From positions 1-27,799 of the IMG/VR virus record IMGVR_UViG_3300028569_000139: 27,799 nucleotides of DNA; one strand, given 5' to 3'. A program made the translations under genes and the position numbers. The notes under the pieces are model-generated. The model did not search any database and was not told where the DNA came from. It worked only from the letters and a program-made list of their open reading frames with translations. The stretch is from a virus. The first letter of the stretch is position 1. The number at the start of each line of letters is the position of its first letter. Shown here piece by piece: positions 1 through 7,014 of this stretch.

Positions 1-208
1 TTTTCAAAAATATTTGATTATTATTATTATAGTGTTTTATTCTTTATACATTTTCCATATTAAAAAAGGGGGTCATTATCAACCCCCCTTTTTATTTTAG
101 TTCAACACGAAGTATCTGGTTCGACCCTCTCCATACCTATTAACAAGTTTATACGATATTAAACCATTAATTAATCTGGTAATAGTATCATATTTAACCC
201 CAAGGGCT
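1..208. repeat. Left copy of 208-bp terminal duplication
   Basis: Bases 1-208 match 27592-27799 at an offset of 27,591 with one mismatch (A81 versus G27672). This is the signature of a circular or terminally redundant genome that the assembly has read past its starting point. The duplicated stretch carries the end of one winged-helix gene and its terminator. The single difference lies in the terminator stem, so it may be population variation rather than random error. Confidence 0.93.
61..90 (-). terminator. Rho-independent terminator after the 83-aa winged-helix gene
   Basis: Read on the minus strand, an A-run leads into a GGGGG stem, a loop of about eight bases, a CCCCC stem and then TTTTTT. 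It lies a few bases past the stop codon at 97. The plus strand also reads stem then T-run, so it may work in both directions. In the second copy (27652-27681) the base change creates an extra C-G pair in the stem. Confidence 0.8.
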
Positions 209-348
209 TTGGCAAATGACATATTATTTGTATTGCATTTCCCAAATTCTTTGCAAGATTCAACAATCATTGCATAAATCTTGATGTGTTCCACCTTTAA
301 ATTTTTGTGAACTGATAATAGTTCAACATACTTTTCAAAATCTTCCAT
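97..348 (-). CDS. Small winged-helix DNA-binding protein (83 aa)
   Basis: An 83-residue protein that reads as a compact winged helix: a first helix around residues 18-33, a recognition-type helix-turn-helix around 40-65 (SFAKALGVKYDTITRLINGL) and a C-terminal beta wing (RYGEGRTRYFVL). It aligns along its length with the 87-aa protein at 27266-27529 and with the N-terminus of the protein at 26438-27211, so the three look like paralogues. On the circle it is the first gene of that series. It has its own TATTTATA box 10 bases upstream, an array of GTTAATG repeats upstream of that, and a terminator behind it. A transcriptional regulator, possibly autoregulated, is the likely role; a replication accessory role cannot be excluded. 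Confidence 0.75.
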   Translation of the reverse strand: MEDFEKYVELLSVHKNLKVEHIKIYAMIVESCKEFGKCNTNNMSFAKALGVKYDTITRLINGLISYKLVNRYGEGRTRYFVLN

Positions 349-356
349 AGTTTTTT

Positions 357-370
357 ATTATAAATATGTA
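357..370 (-). promoter_or_regulatory. Promoter-like TATTTATA box before the 83-aa gene
   Basis: The minus strand reads TACATATTTATAAT, ending about 10 bases before the ATG at 348, with TTTTTTA about eight bases further upstream. The same T-run plus box arrangement precedes the genes starting at 24721, 25449 and 27529. It resembles the AT-rich -7 element of Bacteroidetes promoters, but that assignment is inference. Confidence 0.55.
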
Positions 371-400
371 GTAATTATAAAAAATCTATATATCAAATGT

Positions 401-464
401 GTTAATGTTATGTTAATGAATGATATTTCCAACATTAAGTGGCATAATGGAAGTTAATGAATGA
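401..464. promoter_or_regulatory. GTTAATG repeat cluster, candidate operator
   Basis: GTTAATG begins at 401, 412 and 453. The copies at 401 and 412 are exactly 11 bp apart, one helical turn. The 12-mer GTTAATGAATGA occurs at both 412-423 and 453-464. A 17-bp block at 401-417 recurs with one mismatch at 25778-25794, and both blocks begin 53 bases from the start codon of their downstream minus-strand gene. This suggests a binding site for a phage-encoded regulator. Confidence 0.5.
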
Positions 465-499
465 AAAAACCCCCACTAACTTGTTAAGGAAAGCAGGGG
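464..499 (-). terminator. Terminator of the late operon
   Basis: Minus-strand order is CCCC (499-496), an internal CTT/AAG pairing, GGGGG (474-470), then six T (469-464). It follows the last late gene, which stops at 521, and precedes the promoter region of the 83-aa gene. The stem is imperfect, but the GC arms and T-run in this position make a terminator likely. Confidence 0.6.
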
Positions 500-520
500 A
501 ATATGGGAGCAAATATGAAA

Positions 521-871
521 TTATAAATTATGTCTTTCTAAAAATTGTTGGTGTATATCCTGATGTGGATCGTAACCTAATATTTTATATAAATTATCCA
601 AATCTTCTCTTTCAACATTTTTCACATTTATCCTAATAACATAAGGTCGTAGGGGGTAAACAAATTGTCTTCTATGAGGTAGTTTTTCTTTTTGTTTATT
701 AAACCAAACTCTTCTTAAAGTTCTGCAATCCAAACAAATATTCACATCACAAGCCTGTTTTCTTATTTTATTTTCTGGAACTTCTTTTTCACAGTAATCA
801 CAAACTATTTTATTTGGAGAATCTAAAAACTCTTTTTTTATGTATTTTCTTGGCATCTTTATTTTTTCCAT
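521..871 (-). CDS. Zinc-ribbon-like small protein (about 116 aa)
   Basis: Contains two CxxC pairs about 20 residues apart (CDYC and CLDC) in a basic protein, the spacing of a zinc ribbon or degenerate HNH-type fold. The C-terminal third (VIRINVKNVEREDLDNLYKI) is a separate alpha/beta segment without catalytic residues I recognise. The reading frame is open back to a TTG at 883. I prefer the ATG at 871, which overlaps the 42-aa gene by 13 bases; an ATG at 856 is also possible. It is the last gene of the late operon, just before the terminator. A nucleic-acid-binding role is inference from the cysteines; the function is unknown. Confidence 0.65.
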   Translation of the reverse strand: MEKIKMPRKYIKKEFLDSPNKIVCDYCEKEVPENKIRKQACDVNICLDCRTLRRVWFNKQKEKLPHRRQFVYPLRPYVIRINVKNVEREDLDNLYKILGYDPHQDIHQQFLERHNL

Positions 872-987
872 TTTCCCAAACAAATTGCTATTCTTTGATT
901 TTGCTCATATTCGTCTTTTAATTCAGACATACATCTTGCAATAAATTCTTCTTTTGTTTCTTTTTTTCCTGGATTGGGGATGGGCAT
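859..987 (-). CDS. Conserved phage miniprotein of the MPxPxPG...RIAIC type (42 aa)
   Basis: A 42-residue ORF starting MPIPNPGKKETKEEFIARCM and ending QRIAICLGKWKK. The pattern of a Pro/Gly start, a central FIxRCM and an AIC-x-x-W ending recurs in many tailed phages, either as a free miniprotein or fused to the N-terminus of prohead protease or minor head proteins. Here it is free and lies at the end of the late operon, about 8 kb downstream of the protease gene. It is flanked by the 88-aa gene (ends 991) and overlaps the zinc-ribbon gene by 13 bases. Its biochemical role is unknown; the two conserved cysteines could bind metal. Confidence 0.75.
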   Translation of the reverse strand: MPIPNPGKKETKEEFIARCMSELKDEYEQNQRIAICLGKWKK

Positions 988-990
988 ATT

Positions 991-1257
991 TTAATTATTT
1001 AATTTAATTCTCAATTGTTGATTTTCTTCTTTCAACTGGTCTATCTTTGCTTCAAGTTCTTGGATTTTAATGTTCAATTCACCAATTTCTTTTTTTAAAT
1101 CATCAATGATTTTTGCATATACCATAATTGATTTTTCTAAATTTGCAAGGACATTGGTATCAATCTCTGCATTTTCTTTTCTCCTTGAAAATAAAAATGT
1201 CAATACAGCAACCACTGCATTACTCCCTAAAATTGTCATTAGATTCTCTGTATTCAT
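991..1257 (-). CDS. Small membrane-anchored coiled-coil protein (88 aa)
   Basis: A single N-terminal hydrophobic segment (about residues 9-23, SNAVVAVLTFLF followed by basic SRR) is followed by a nearly continuous coiled coil to the C-terminus (heptads such as LKKEIGELNIKIQELEAKID). One TM anchor plus a coiled coil is the layout of an inner-membrane spanin, but other membrane-tethered or virion roles fit as well. It sits between the head-tail connector gene (ends 1271) and the 42-aa gene, far from the holin-like gene at 25282-25449. A lysis role is a guess; the membrane topology is the only well-supported property. Confidence 0.7.
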   Translation of the reverse strand: MNTENLMTILGSNAVVAVLTFLFSRRKENAEIDTNVLANLEKSIMVYAKIIDDLKKEIGELNIKIQELEAKIDQLKEENQQLRIKLNN

Positions 1258-1270
1258 TTTTCTTTATTTT

Positions 1271-1858
1271 TTAATCACAACAATCATTTTCCCCCCCTCT
1301 ATAAGTTGGTAAATTTCTAAATACATCCCTTCTTGGAGGATATCTATTGCCAGGAGGAAAGTGTATTCCTGCCATATATGTTTCCCTTCTTGGTGGCATT
1401 CCATCTGTGCTGCTATAAGCATAATATAAGGGGTATAGATTGGGGCGATTTCTCAATTCATCTTGCAATCTTTGTGCATAAAAGTTGAATCTGCTTTGAT
1501 ATATATCCCTCAAATAAGCCATTTCTTTTATTGTGATTGCTTTGCCTTGCTCGGTGTCCCCAATAACCACAGTTTTATTCATCATTCGCATAAAAATCTC
1601 TGGAGTTGCTTCAAACATACTTGCGTGTATAAGATATGGTGCAATCCACTCATCAATAAGTTCTTTATTAACTTGTGTTAATGTCCCTGTTCTAACTTGC
1701 TCATACAATTCATTTATGAACCTAGTCCCAATTAAATTCTGCAAATGTAAATCTTGAGCAATTTTAATCATAGGGGCTAATAATGCTGAATCAACATTCT
1801 GATGAATAGTTGAAAAGGATTTTAACTTTGTTTCACTTATAAGAAGTACACTTGCCAT
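1271..1858 (-). CDS. Head-tail connector/adaptor protein (195 aa)
   Basis: The largely helical N-terminal two thirds resembles the gp6-like/DUF6712-type connector proteins of Bacteroidetes phages: an ILLISET-like opening, a helix with LGTRF-like segment (NLIGTRFINELYEQV), then LIDEWIAPYLIHASMFEATP. Connectors of this type form the ring between portal and tail. The C-terminal 60 residues are Pro/Arg/Tyr-rich and end in GGENDCCD, probably an exposed tail. It starts where the portal gene stops (the stop and start share base 1858), the usual portal-connector coupling. The assignment rests on position and the helical pattern, not on catalytic motifs. Confidence 0.75.
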   Translation of the reverse strand: MASVLLISETKLKSFSTIHQNVDSALLAPMIKIAQDLHLQNLIGTRFINELYEQVRTGTLTQVNKELIDEWIAPYLIHASMFEATPEIFMRMMNKTVVIGDTEQGKAITIKEMAYLRDIYQSRFNFYAQRLQDELRNRPNLYPLYYAYSSTDGMPPRRETYMAGIHFPPGNRYPPRRDVFRNLPTYRGGENDCCD

Positions 1859-2943
1859 TATATTACAGGTTTTTCTAAATCCATTATTTGAACTTGCTCC
1901 ACTTTTAAATCATATTGTTTTTTGTCTCTCAAAAATAACAATTTATTAAAATGTTGTAGTATTTCATCTTGCACTGGCTTAATCACAATATTCTGAAATA
2001 AATTATATGATTCCTCCAATTCATTTCTACCCCCCAACTGTCCAGCAGTTTTTATACCAATTAAAGCAGGATTTGTAATCCTATGTGCTGTTAATATTGT
2101 TTCCTCAATATTTGTGTATAATCCTGTATAAAAATCATCACTACCATTGTTAGGTATTGGAGTTATAGTAGGGGCTGATTCTGGTGTATCACTAAAAAAT
2201 AAGAATATCTTTCCAGCATTATTTGTGCTTGTATATTTGTCAACAAGTTGTCTATATATAATATCCTTTTCCTCATCACTTGGAATACCATTGTTAAATG
2301 ATATTGCCATTGATGGTAGTAAACTATTCTGTATGTTGTTTAAATGAAAGTTTTTAACTTCAATATCTAATTGAATTGTTGCAACCGCTGCAAAATAATC
2401 TGGAACACCATAGTAATTGTAGTTAGGGGTATAAGTTTTAACAAAATATAATTGAGATGCTTTATCCTTATTTGTTAAATCAAAAGTAGGTATTTCAATT
2501 GGCACAAATTTTTGTGGATATTTCCACTCTGCACTTAAAAAATAGTTTTGAACATTGTTAAATTCATCAACCTTACCACTTCTAATTTTAGAAACGTCTG
2601 TATGATATAACTCACTTACATTCCCAGCATTATCAAGAATAACATTTATGGAGAATACCCCAAATAAAACTCTGTCAATTACACATTTCTTGTAAACTTC
2701 ATATACTGTTTCCCTTCTATTTGCCATCAATAACTGCTCATCATTAAGAGTATTATATATACCCCTACCTTTGACACCATAACTAATTGCATTGCTACAC
2801 GCTCGATGTATGGGGCTATTTTGATATAATGCTAATAAGTGATTTGGGAAATAATTATCAAATCCCCAATATACCCATTCTTTCTGTTTGATGATTTCTT
2901 GATATTGCACAACTTCCGCTGCCATAAAATCAATTCTATCCAT
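1858..2943 (-). CDS. Portal protein (about 361 aa)
   Basis: The dodecameric portal forms the DNA entry channel and docks the terminase. Recognisable portal features are the N-terminal helical clip/wing part (WVYWGFDNYFPNHLLALYQ, then SPIHRACSNAISYGVKG) and the C-terminal portal signature HRITNPALIGIKTAGQLGG followed by a long helix (NELEESYNLFQNIVIKPVQ). At about 361 residues it is at the short end for portals. The frame opens with an ATG at 2958, but the TATTTATA box ends only 3 bases before it. The ATG at 2943 (MDRIDFMAAE) gives the 10-18 base spacing seen at other genes, so I chose it. Its position, after all other structural genes, is unusual. Confidence 0.88.
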   Translation of the reverse strand: MDRIDFMAAEVVQYQEIIKQKEWVYWGFDNYFPNHLLALYQNSPIHRACSNAISYGVKGRGIYNTLNDEQLLMANRRETVYEVYKKCVIDRVLFGVFSINVILDNAGNVSELYHTDVSKIRSGKVDEFNNVQNYFLSAEWKYPQKFVPIEIPTFDLTNKDKASQLYFVKTYTPNYNYYGVPDYFAAVATIQLDIEVKNFHLNNIQNSLLPSMAISFNNGIPSDEEKDIIYRQLVDKYTSTNNAGKIFLFFSDTPESAPTITPIPNNGSDDFYTGLYTNIEETILTAHRITNPALIGIKTAGQLGGRNELEESYNLFQNIVIKPVQDEILQHFNKLLFLRDKKQYDLKVEQVQIMDLEKPVI

Positions 2944-2960
2944 TGTATTTTTAATCATAT

Positions 2961-2973
2961 CTATAAATATCTA
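2961..2973 (-). promoter_or_regulatory. Internal TATTTATA box before the portal gene
   Basis: The minus strand reads TAGATATTTATAG, preceded by TTTTGC about 14 bases upstream. It lies in the gap between the 168-aa gene (ends 2990) and the portal start at 2943, and matches boxes upstream of the scaffold and tape measure genes. If it acts as a promoter it could raise portal and connector transcript levels inside the late operon. Confidence 0.45.
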
Positions 2974-2989
2974 CGTTTTGAGCAAAAGT

Positions 2990-3496
2990 TTAAGGCGATG
3001 GAGTTATAGTAGGGGTTGGTGTAATACTTGGTGTTACCGTAATTGATGGTGTTGGTGTTGGACTTGCTGCATCACAATCATCAACATATATATCTTTTTC
3101 ATCAATCTCATTATCACTTATGTATTCATCATAATAACAATCTTCATCATTATCATTTTCATTGATAAGCCATGCCCTTCCTGATTCCAATTTTGAATAG
3201 GCATTTAAGGGGTTTGTCGTGCCACTAGATGCCATTTCATATATGGAGTAGTAATACTGCCCCAAATAAGGAAAAGTAACAGCAGGGGGAACAAGAGATA
3301 GGTTCTGTGTTGTTGATTCCACAAAACTAATTAAATCATATCTTGTATTGCTTGATAAGACTGTTGGATAAAATCTAACAAACTCATTTGAAGCAATATG
3401 TTGAAATGAAAATAAATAAAATGGATTGTTTAATGTCCTATTCATAGACATTGTAACAACTAAATTATTTGTATCAGCCCTCCTTACTATTAACAT
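2990..3496 (-). CDS. Accessory virion protein with a short Thr/Pro tail (168 aa)
   Basis: Residues 1-115 read as a beta-rich globular domain (NPFYLFSFQHIASNE, GQYYYSIYEM, ESGRAWL) of a type I associate with uncultured marine/Bacteroidetes phages; no function is known to me. An acidic linker rich in Asp/Glu/Tyr follows (about 116-140), then a Ser/Thr-Pro repeat tail ending the protein (SPTPTPSITVTPSITPTPT). The same tail chemistry forms long stalks in the 477- and 1959-aa proteins. It lies in a run of four accessory genes between the head genes and the portal. A virion-surface or fibre-associated role is inference from the shared stalk. Confidence 0.65.
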   Translation of the reverse strand: MLIVRRADTNNLVVTMSMNRTLNNPFYLFSFQHIASNEFVRFYPTVLSSNTRYDLISFVESTTQNLSLVPPAVTFPYLGQYYYSIYEMASSGTTNPLNAYSKLESGRAWLINENDNDEDCYYDEYISDNEIDEKDIYVDDCDAASPTPTPSITVTPSITPTPTITPSP

Positions 3497-3507
3497 ATTG
3501 TTTTTTT

Positions 3508-3879
3508 TTATAAACTATTCTCTACCCAAGATAAACTTTCTTCATCCCAAGTAAAATAACCCTCTTGTTCTGGATAAGGAACAGGGGATGACCAACATCC
3601 TGTATCAATATTTAATAACCAAGATGGAAATGGTTGTGGGGGAATAAACCCATCAATCTCCTCATCGTAATAATATCCAATTCCTGCATAATTCTTTCTA
3701 AAAGCAAGACCCCCATAATTGTGATTTCCACAAGATGTGTTATAAGATGTTCTTTTACAAACCTGGTTTCTTATTTCACCATAATAATTTTCCCAATCAA
3801 TATTTAATTCACCTTCATTTCTTCCAGTTATAACCTCTGTTACAATATTATTTTCATTTAAAAATGCGTAATGTGCCAT
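3508..3879 (-). CDS. Conserved marine-phage accessory protein (123 aa)
   Basis: The protein begins MAHYAFLNENNIVTEVITG and contains CKRTSYNT, RKNYAGIGYYYDEEIDGFIP and a PPQPFPSWLLN segment, followed by a W-rich end (GYFTWDEESLSWVE). This ordered set is familiar from small proteins of unknown function in T4-like cyanophages and other marine phages, where the gene lies among structural or fibre genes. The W/Y/P pattern suggests a small beta-rich fold. It sits between the glycine-rich protein and the 168-aa protein, 11 bases upstream of the latter's start. A virion protein is likely; a specific function is not supported. Confidence 0.75.
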   Translation of the reverse strand: MAHYAFLNENNIVTEVITGRNEGELNIDWENYYGEIRNQVCKRTSYNTSCGNHNYGGLAFRKNYAGIGYYYDEEIDGFIPPQPFPSWLLNIDTGCWSSPVPYPEQEGYFTWDEESLSWVENSL

Positions 3880-3907
3880 ATTTTTTTGTTTTTATTTTAA
3901 TTTAATT

Positions 3908-4888
3908 TTAAGCAAATGAAACAGTTCCTGTTCCAGCTGTGAATGTTCTTGTTTTGAATCCTCCTGCTGTTGTTTCTGATGAAGTTAATCCAACCCCTAC
4001 TGTTGCTGTTACTGTATCTGGATATACAATTATTACTATACCTGAACCACCATTACCACCAGCAGCACCAGTAAGACGAACACCGCCACCGCCACCGCCA
4101 CGATTTGTACTACCTGGATTACCTGTACCTGTCTGTTTACCAGCACCACCTACACTTGAACCACCGCTACCTTGTGTTCCTGTATTGGCAGAACCACCAC
4201 CGCCACCAGAATAAAATGTACCTTTAAAACTTGCACCAGTACCACCATTACCACCTACATTATCAGATGTGGCATTTCCACCTACACTTCCAATACCACC
4301 TCCACCGCCTGATGCAGAACCATTATTTGTGGAAATGCCACCATTATTACCTTGACTTGGACTTGTTGATGGCGTATTTCCAGAACCAGCAGCCTCATCT
4401 CTGGAAGAACCACCACCAGAGCCTCCACTTTTACCAGCAACATCTTGATCTCCCCAACCACCAGCACCACCACCAGTTGATGTTATAGTTGCAAATACAG
4501 AGGTTGAACCGCTTGCACCTTGATTGTTAAATATACCTGCTCCACCACCACCTACTGTTACTGTGTAACTTGTACCTAATGCTATTGTATAACCAGTTGC
4601 AGTTAAATAACCACCAGCACCTCCACCACCACCTTCATATCCACCACCACCAGCACCACCACCAGCAACCACAAGATATTCTACCTCTGTTGGTAAAGTT
4701 GTTGCTGAACAAACAACACCAAATGATGTGAAATTAAAGGTATATGTTCCATAAAAATAGCCACTATTTCCTGTGTATGTATATGGCATTGTTTGTGTGC
4801 CAATACTAATTGTGCCTCCTGTTTGGGGATAAAATGTTATATCAGCAGTTTGCCCACTATAATTATTTGACGTTAAGAATATTGCCAT
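3908..4888 (-). CDS. Glycine-rich adhesin-like virion protein (326 aa)
   Basis: Residues 1-66 form a beta-rich N-terminal part (YSGQTADITFYPQTGG). Residues 67-326 are a glycine-rich domain opening with TEVEYLVVAGGGAGGGG, carrying YTVTVGGGGAG and [14 protein letters not shown] in the middle, and closing GGFKTRTFTAGTGTVSFA. The same opening, middle and closing elements occur twice more in the 1959-aa tail protein. This domain type (glycine-rich domain of phage fibres) is related in style to polyglycine-sandwich receptor-binding tips such as S16 gp38, so host-surface binding is plausible. It is placed among head and accessory genes, so it may decorate the capsid rather than the tail. No signal peptide or TM segment. 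Confidence 0.75.
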   Translation of the reverse strand: MAIFLTSNNYSGQTADITFYPQTGGTISIGTQTMPYTYTGNSGYFYGTYTFNFTSFGVVCSATTLPTEVEYLVVAGGGAGGGGYEGGGGGAGGYLTATGYTIALGTSYTVTVGGGGAGIFNNQGASGSTSVFATITSTGGGAGGWGDQDVAGKSGGSGGGSSRDEAAGSGNTPSTSPSQGNNGGISTNNGSASGGGGGIGSVGGNATSDNVGGNGGTGASFKGTFYSGGGGGSANTGTQGSGGSSVGGAGKQTGTGNPGSTNRGGGGGGVRLTGAAGGNGGSGIVIIVYPDTVTATVGVGLTSSETTAGGFKTRTFTAGTGTVSFA

Positions 4889-4913
4889 TTTGTTTTAATT
4901 TTAATTTTTATTA

Positions 4914-6347
4914 TTATGTTTCACTTGTTTGAATATCACACTCTCTTTGTATATTAGCCTCAACATCACAAGCAGGAGGAGGGGTTGGAGTTACTGTTGG
5001 TGTAATTGTATTAGTAGGAGTAATTGTATTAGTAGGAGTAATCGTTGGAGTAGGTGTTTCACTACTTGTAGGTGTCATTGTAGGAGTTTCTGTATTTGTT
5101 GGTGTTACCGTTGGAGTAGGTGTTTCACTACTTGTTGGTGTCATTGTAGGAGTTTCTGTATTTGTTGGTGTTACCGTTGGAGTAGGTGTTTCACTACTTG
5201 TAGGTGTCATTGTAGGAGTTTCTGTATTTGTTGGAGTTACCGTATTTGTTGGGGTAACTGTTGGAGTTGGGGTAACACAAACTGTTGAACTATCAACATA
5301 AGCATTTCCAAATCCATCCCCTATTATAACTAAAACATTTGAACCTTCTAAAATAAAGAAAGTTGTTTCTATTGATGATAATAATGTTTGTATTTCTGCT
5401 ATTGTCCAATTATCTGTTCCATCTGGGACTTGAAATAAATATTCCCCTACTTCTAATGGTTGGTCAGCATCATATACTAATATTTGTGCTGGTTGACCAT
5501 AACATAAGCCAGAGTTTGAATCTGATATATAATAATACACCCCATCCAAAGGATTAGATGTAGATGGTGTAATAGTTGGAGTTGGGGTTGTAGTATTGGT
5601 AGGAGTTACTGTATTTGTAGGTGTAATTGTTGGAGTAGGTGTTTCTGTTGGAGTTGTTGTGTTAGTAGGAGTTACTGTATTAGTTGGAGTAGTGGTTGGC
5701 GTAGTAGTTTCTGTTGGAGTTGTAGTATTGGTAGGGGTTACAGTATTTGTTGGTGTAGTGGTTGGTGTAGTAGTTTCTGTTGGAGTTATAGTATTAGTTG
5801 GGGTTACAGTATTTGTTGGTGTAGTGGTTGGTGTAGTAGTTTCTGTTGGTGTTGTAGTATTTGTAGGGGTAATCGTTGGAGTAGGTGTTTCACTACTTGT
5901 TGGAGTAACCGTTGGAGTTTCTGTATTAGTAGGGGTAATTGTTGGAGTAGGTGTTTCACTACTTGTTGGAGTAACCGTTGGAGTTTCTGTATTAGTAGGG
6001 GTAATCGTTGGAGTAGGTGTTTCACTACTTGTTGGAGTGATTGTAGGTGTTGGAGTTTCTGTGCTTGTTGGAGTAGGAGATACACCCCCACTTTGAGTTA
6101 CAGTTGGTGTTACAGTATTTGTTGGTGTAACACTTGGTGTTGGAGATGAAACTGGTTCACCCCCACCAACAACAAATCTTGGTACTAAATCAATCCTTAC
6201 AAAATCATTTTTCTTTGAGTTAAATGGCTCAAAAGATAAGGGTGTTTCTTTTTTTTCTTGTAATACTGGCTGTGCAGTATAAACTTTTTGCTTCCCTAAT
6301 ATACCCCACCTTATGTTATTTTTACCTTTATAATTATTAAACTTCAT
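4914..6347 (-). CDS. Thr/Pro-repeat stalk protein with a central globular domain (477 aa)
   Basis: Layout: N-terminal anchor (about 1-65, basic then mixed); Thr/Pro stalk (about 66-262); globular domain (about 262-358, containing [20 protein letters not shown]); second stalk (about 358-455); and a cysteine-containing end, [18 protein letters not shown]. The stalks are built on a 22-residue super-repeat, for example [11 protein letters not shown] plus VTPTNTE. The end peptide recurs inside the 1959-aa tail protein. It lies between the 181-aa gene and the glycine-rich protein. Extended Thr/Pro tracts are rigid spacers and possible O-glycosylation sites. A surface spike or decoration protein is inferred; no enzymatic motif is visible. 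Confidence 0.7.
   Translation of the reverse strand: MKFNNYKGKNNIRWGILGKQKVYTAQPVLQEKKETPLSFEPFNSKKNDFVRIDLVPRFVVGGGEPVSSPTPSVTPTNTVTPTVTQSGGVSPTPTSTETPTPTITPTSSETPTPTITPTNTETPTVTPTSSETPTPTITPTNTETPTVTPTSSETPTPTITPTNTTTPTETTTPTTTPTNTVTPTNTITPTETTTPTTTPTNTVTPTNTTTPTETTTPTTTPTNTVTPTNTTTPTETPTPTITPTNTVTPTNTTTPTPTITPSTSNPLDGVYYYISDSNSGLCYGQPAQILVYDADQPLEVGEYLFQVPDGTDNWTIAEIQTLLSSIETTFFILEGSNVLVIIGDGFGNAYVDSSTVCVTPTPTVTPTNTVTPTNTETPTMTPTSSETPTPTVTPTNTETPTMTPTSSETPTPTVTPTNTETPTMTPTSSETPTPTITPTNTITPTNTITPTVTPTPPPACDVEANIQRECDIQTSET
5035..5265 (-). repeat. 66-bp tandem repeats, distal stalk
   Basis: Three near-identical 66-bp units encode [18 protein letters not shown] plus TPTM. Units differ at only a few third positions, so the DNA itself is repetitive and could gain or lose units by slippage or recombination. 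Confidence 0.8.
5585..6060 (-). repeat. 66-bp tandem repeats, proximal stalk
   Basis: Two families of 22-residue units lie side by side: a [17 protein letters not shown] type (about 5640-5850) and a [20 protein letters not shown] type (about 5870-6040), each in about three copies. Both share the 66-bp length of the distal stalk units. Confidence 0.75.
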
Positions 6348-6365
6348 AATGGATTAAATTAATAT

Positions 6366-6389
6366 GGGGGTAAGAACTAACTCACCCCC
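6366..6389 (-). other. G5/C5 mRNA hairpin between the 181- and 477-aa genes
   Basis: GGGGGT at 6366-6371 pairs with ACCCCC at 6384-6389, and the inner bases AG/CT extend the stem. No T-run follows on the minus strand, so it is not a standard terminator. It may be a processing, stabilising or partial-termination structure, which would lower expression of the genes after the capsid block. Confidence 0.5.
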
Positions 6390-6406
6390 TTTAAATCTAT
6401 TTTATC

Positions 6407-6952
6407 TTATGTACATTCAGTGTATCCACCAAAATTACCAAGAATTTGTGCTTTTGTCAATGCTGTGTCAAATGCGTGTGCTGGGTCTTTTTCAAAACCA
6501 GTTAAGGTTACAGTATATCCATTTCTATCCCCAAAGGTTAAACCAGTACTAGCACTACCTGCTGATAATGCCATACCAAAATCATAACCTAATAAGTAAA
6601 ATGTACCCTCATTTGATTCAACAACAACTCGTAATTCTGTACATTGGGCTAATTTAATCAATTGATTTTGAACCAATTGACGTAATTTATTAAACACCAT
6701 AACCAACTCTTGTTGGTAGAATACAGTTCCGTTTTCTAATGATGGTGTGATTACTTCTGTAAAACTTGATGTGTTTTTCTCTAACTGATATTCATACCAA
6801 GTACCAGTTCCACTCATAGCAGTAATAATACCCGTAGAGTATGTAATACCTGTGATTGAACCTGCCAAAACATACGCACTTTTTAAACCACCAACAGTAT
6901 CTCTACATCCTTTGCAAATTGCAGATGTAATAAGACAATTAGTACAACTCAT
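6407..6952 (-). CDS. Virion protein next to the major capsid gene, possible tail tube (181 aa)
   Basis: Starts with two CxxC pairs (CTNC, CKGC) and continues with a beta-rich body: GTWYEYQLEKNTSSFTEV, a helix (QQELVMVFNKLRQLV), then ELRVVVESNEGTFYLLG, GMALSAGSASTGLTFGDRN and GYTVTLTGFEK. The strand-helix-strand order and size fit the tail-tube/HK97-gp6-like fold, and the phage otherwise lacks an evident major tail protein, so tail tube is my preferred reading. A head decoration protein is the alternative given the position just after the capsid gene. The flanking hairpins at 6366-6389 and 6972-6997 set it apart as its own mRNA segment. The N-terminal cysteines could bind zinc. Confidence 0.6.
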   Translation of the reverse strand: MSCTNCLITSAICKGCRDTVGGLKSAYVLAGSITGITYSTGIITAMSGTGTWYEYQLEKNTSSFTEVITPSLENGTVFYQQELVMVFNKLRQLVQNQLIKLAQCTELRVVVESNEGTFYLLGYDFGMALSAGSASTGLTFGDRNGYTVTLTGFEKDPAHAFDTALTKAQILGNFGGYTECT

Positions 6953-6971
6953 ATTATATGTTTTTATTTAT

Positions 6972-6997
6972 ATGAGGGGGCTTTTACACCCCCTCAT
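6972..6997 (-). other. Strong 9-bp hairpin after the major capsid gene
   Basis: ATGAGGGGG at 6972-6980 and CCCCCTCAT at 6989-6997 pair perfectly around an 8-base loop. On the minus strand the bases after it are ATATAAATAAAA, without a T-run, so complete termination is unlikely. Placed just past the capsid stop (7015), it could protect the capsid mRNA 3' end or attenuate read-through. Confidence 0.6.
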
Positions 6998-7014
6998 TAT
7001 TGTTATTTATTTGG

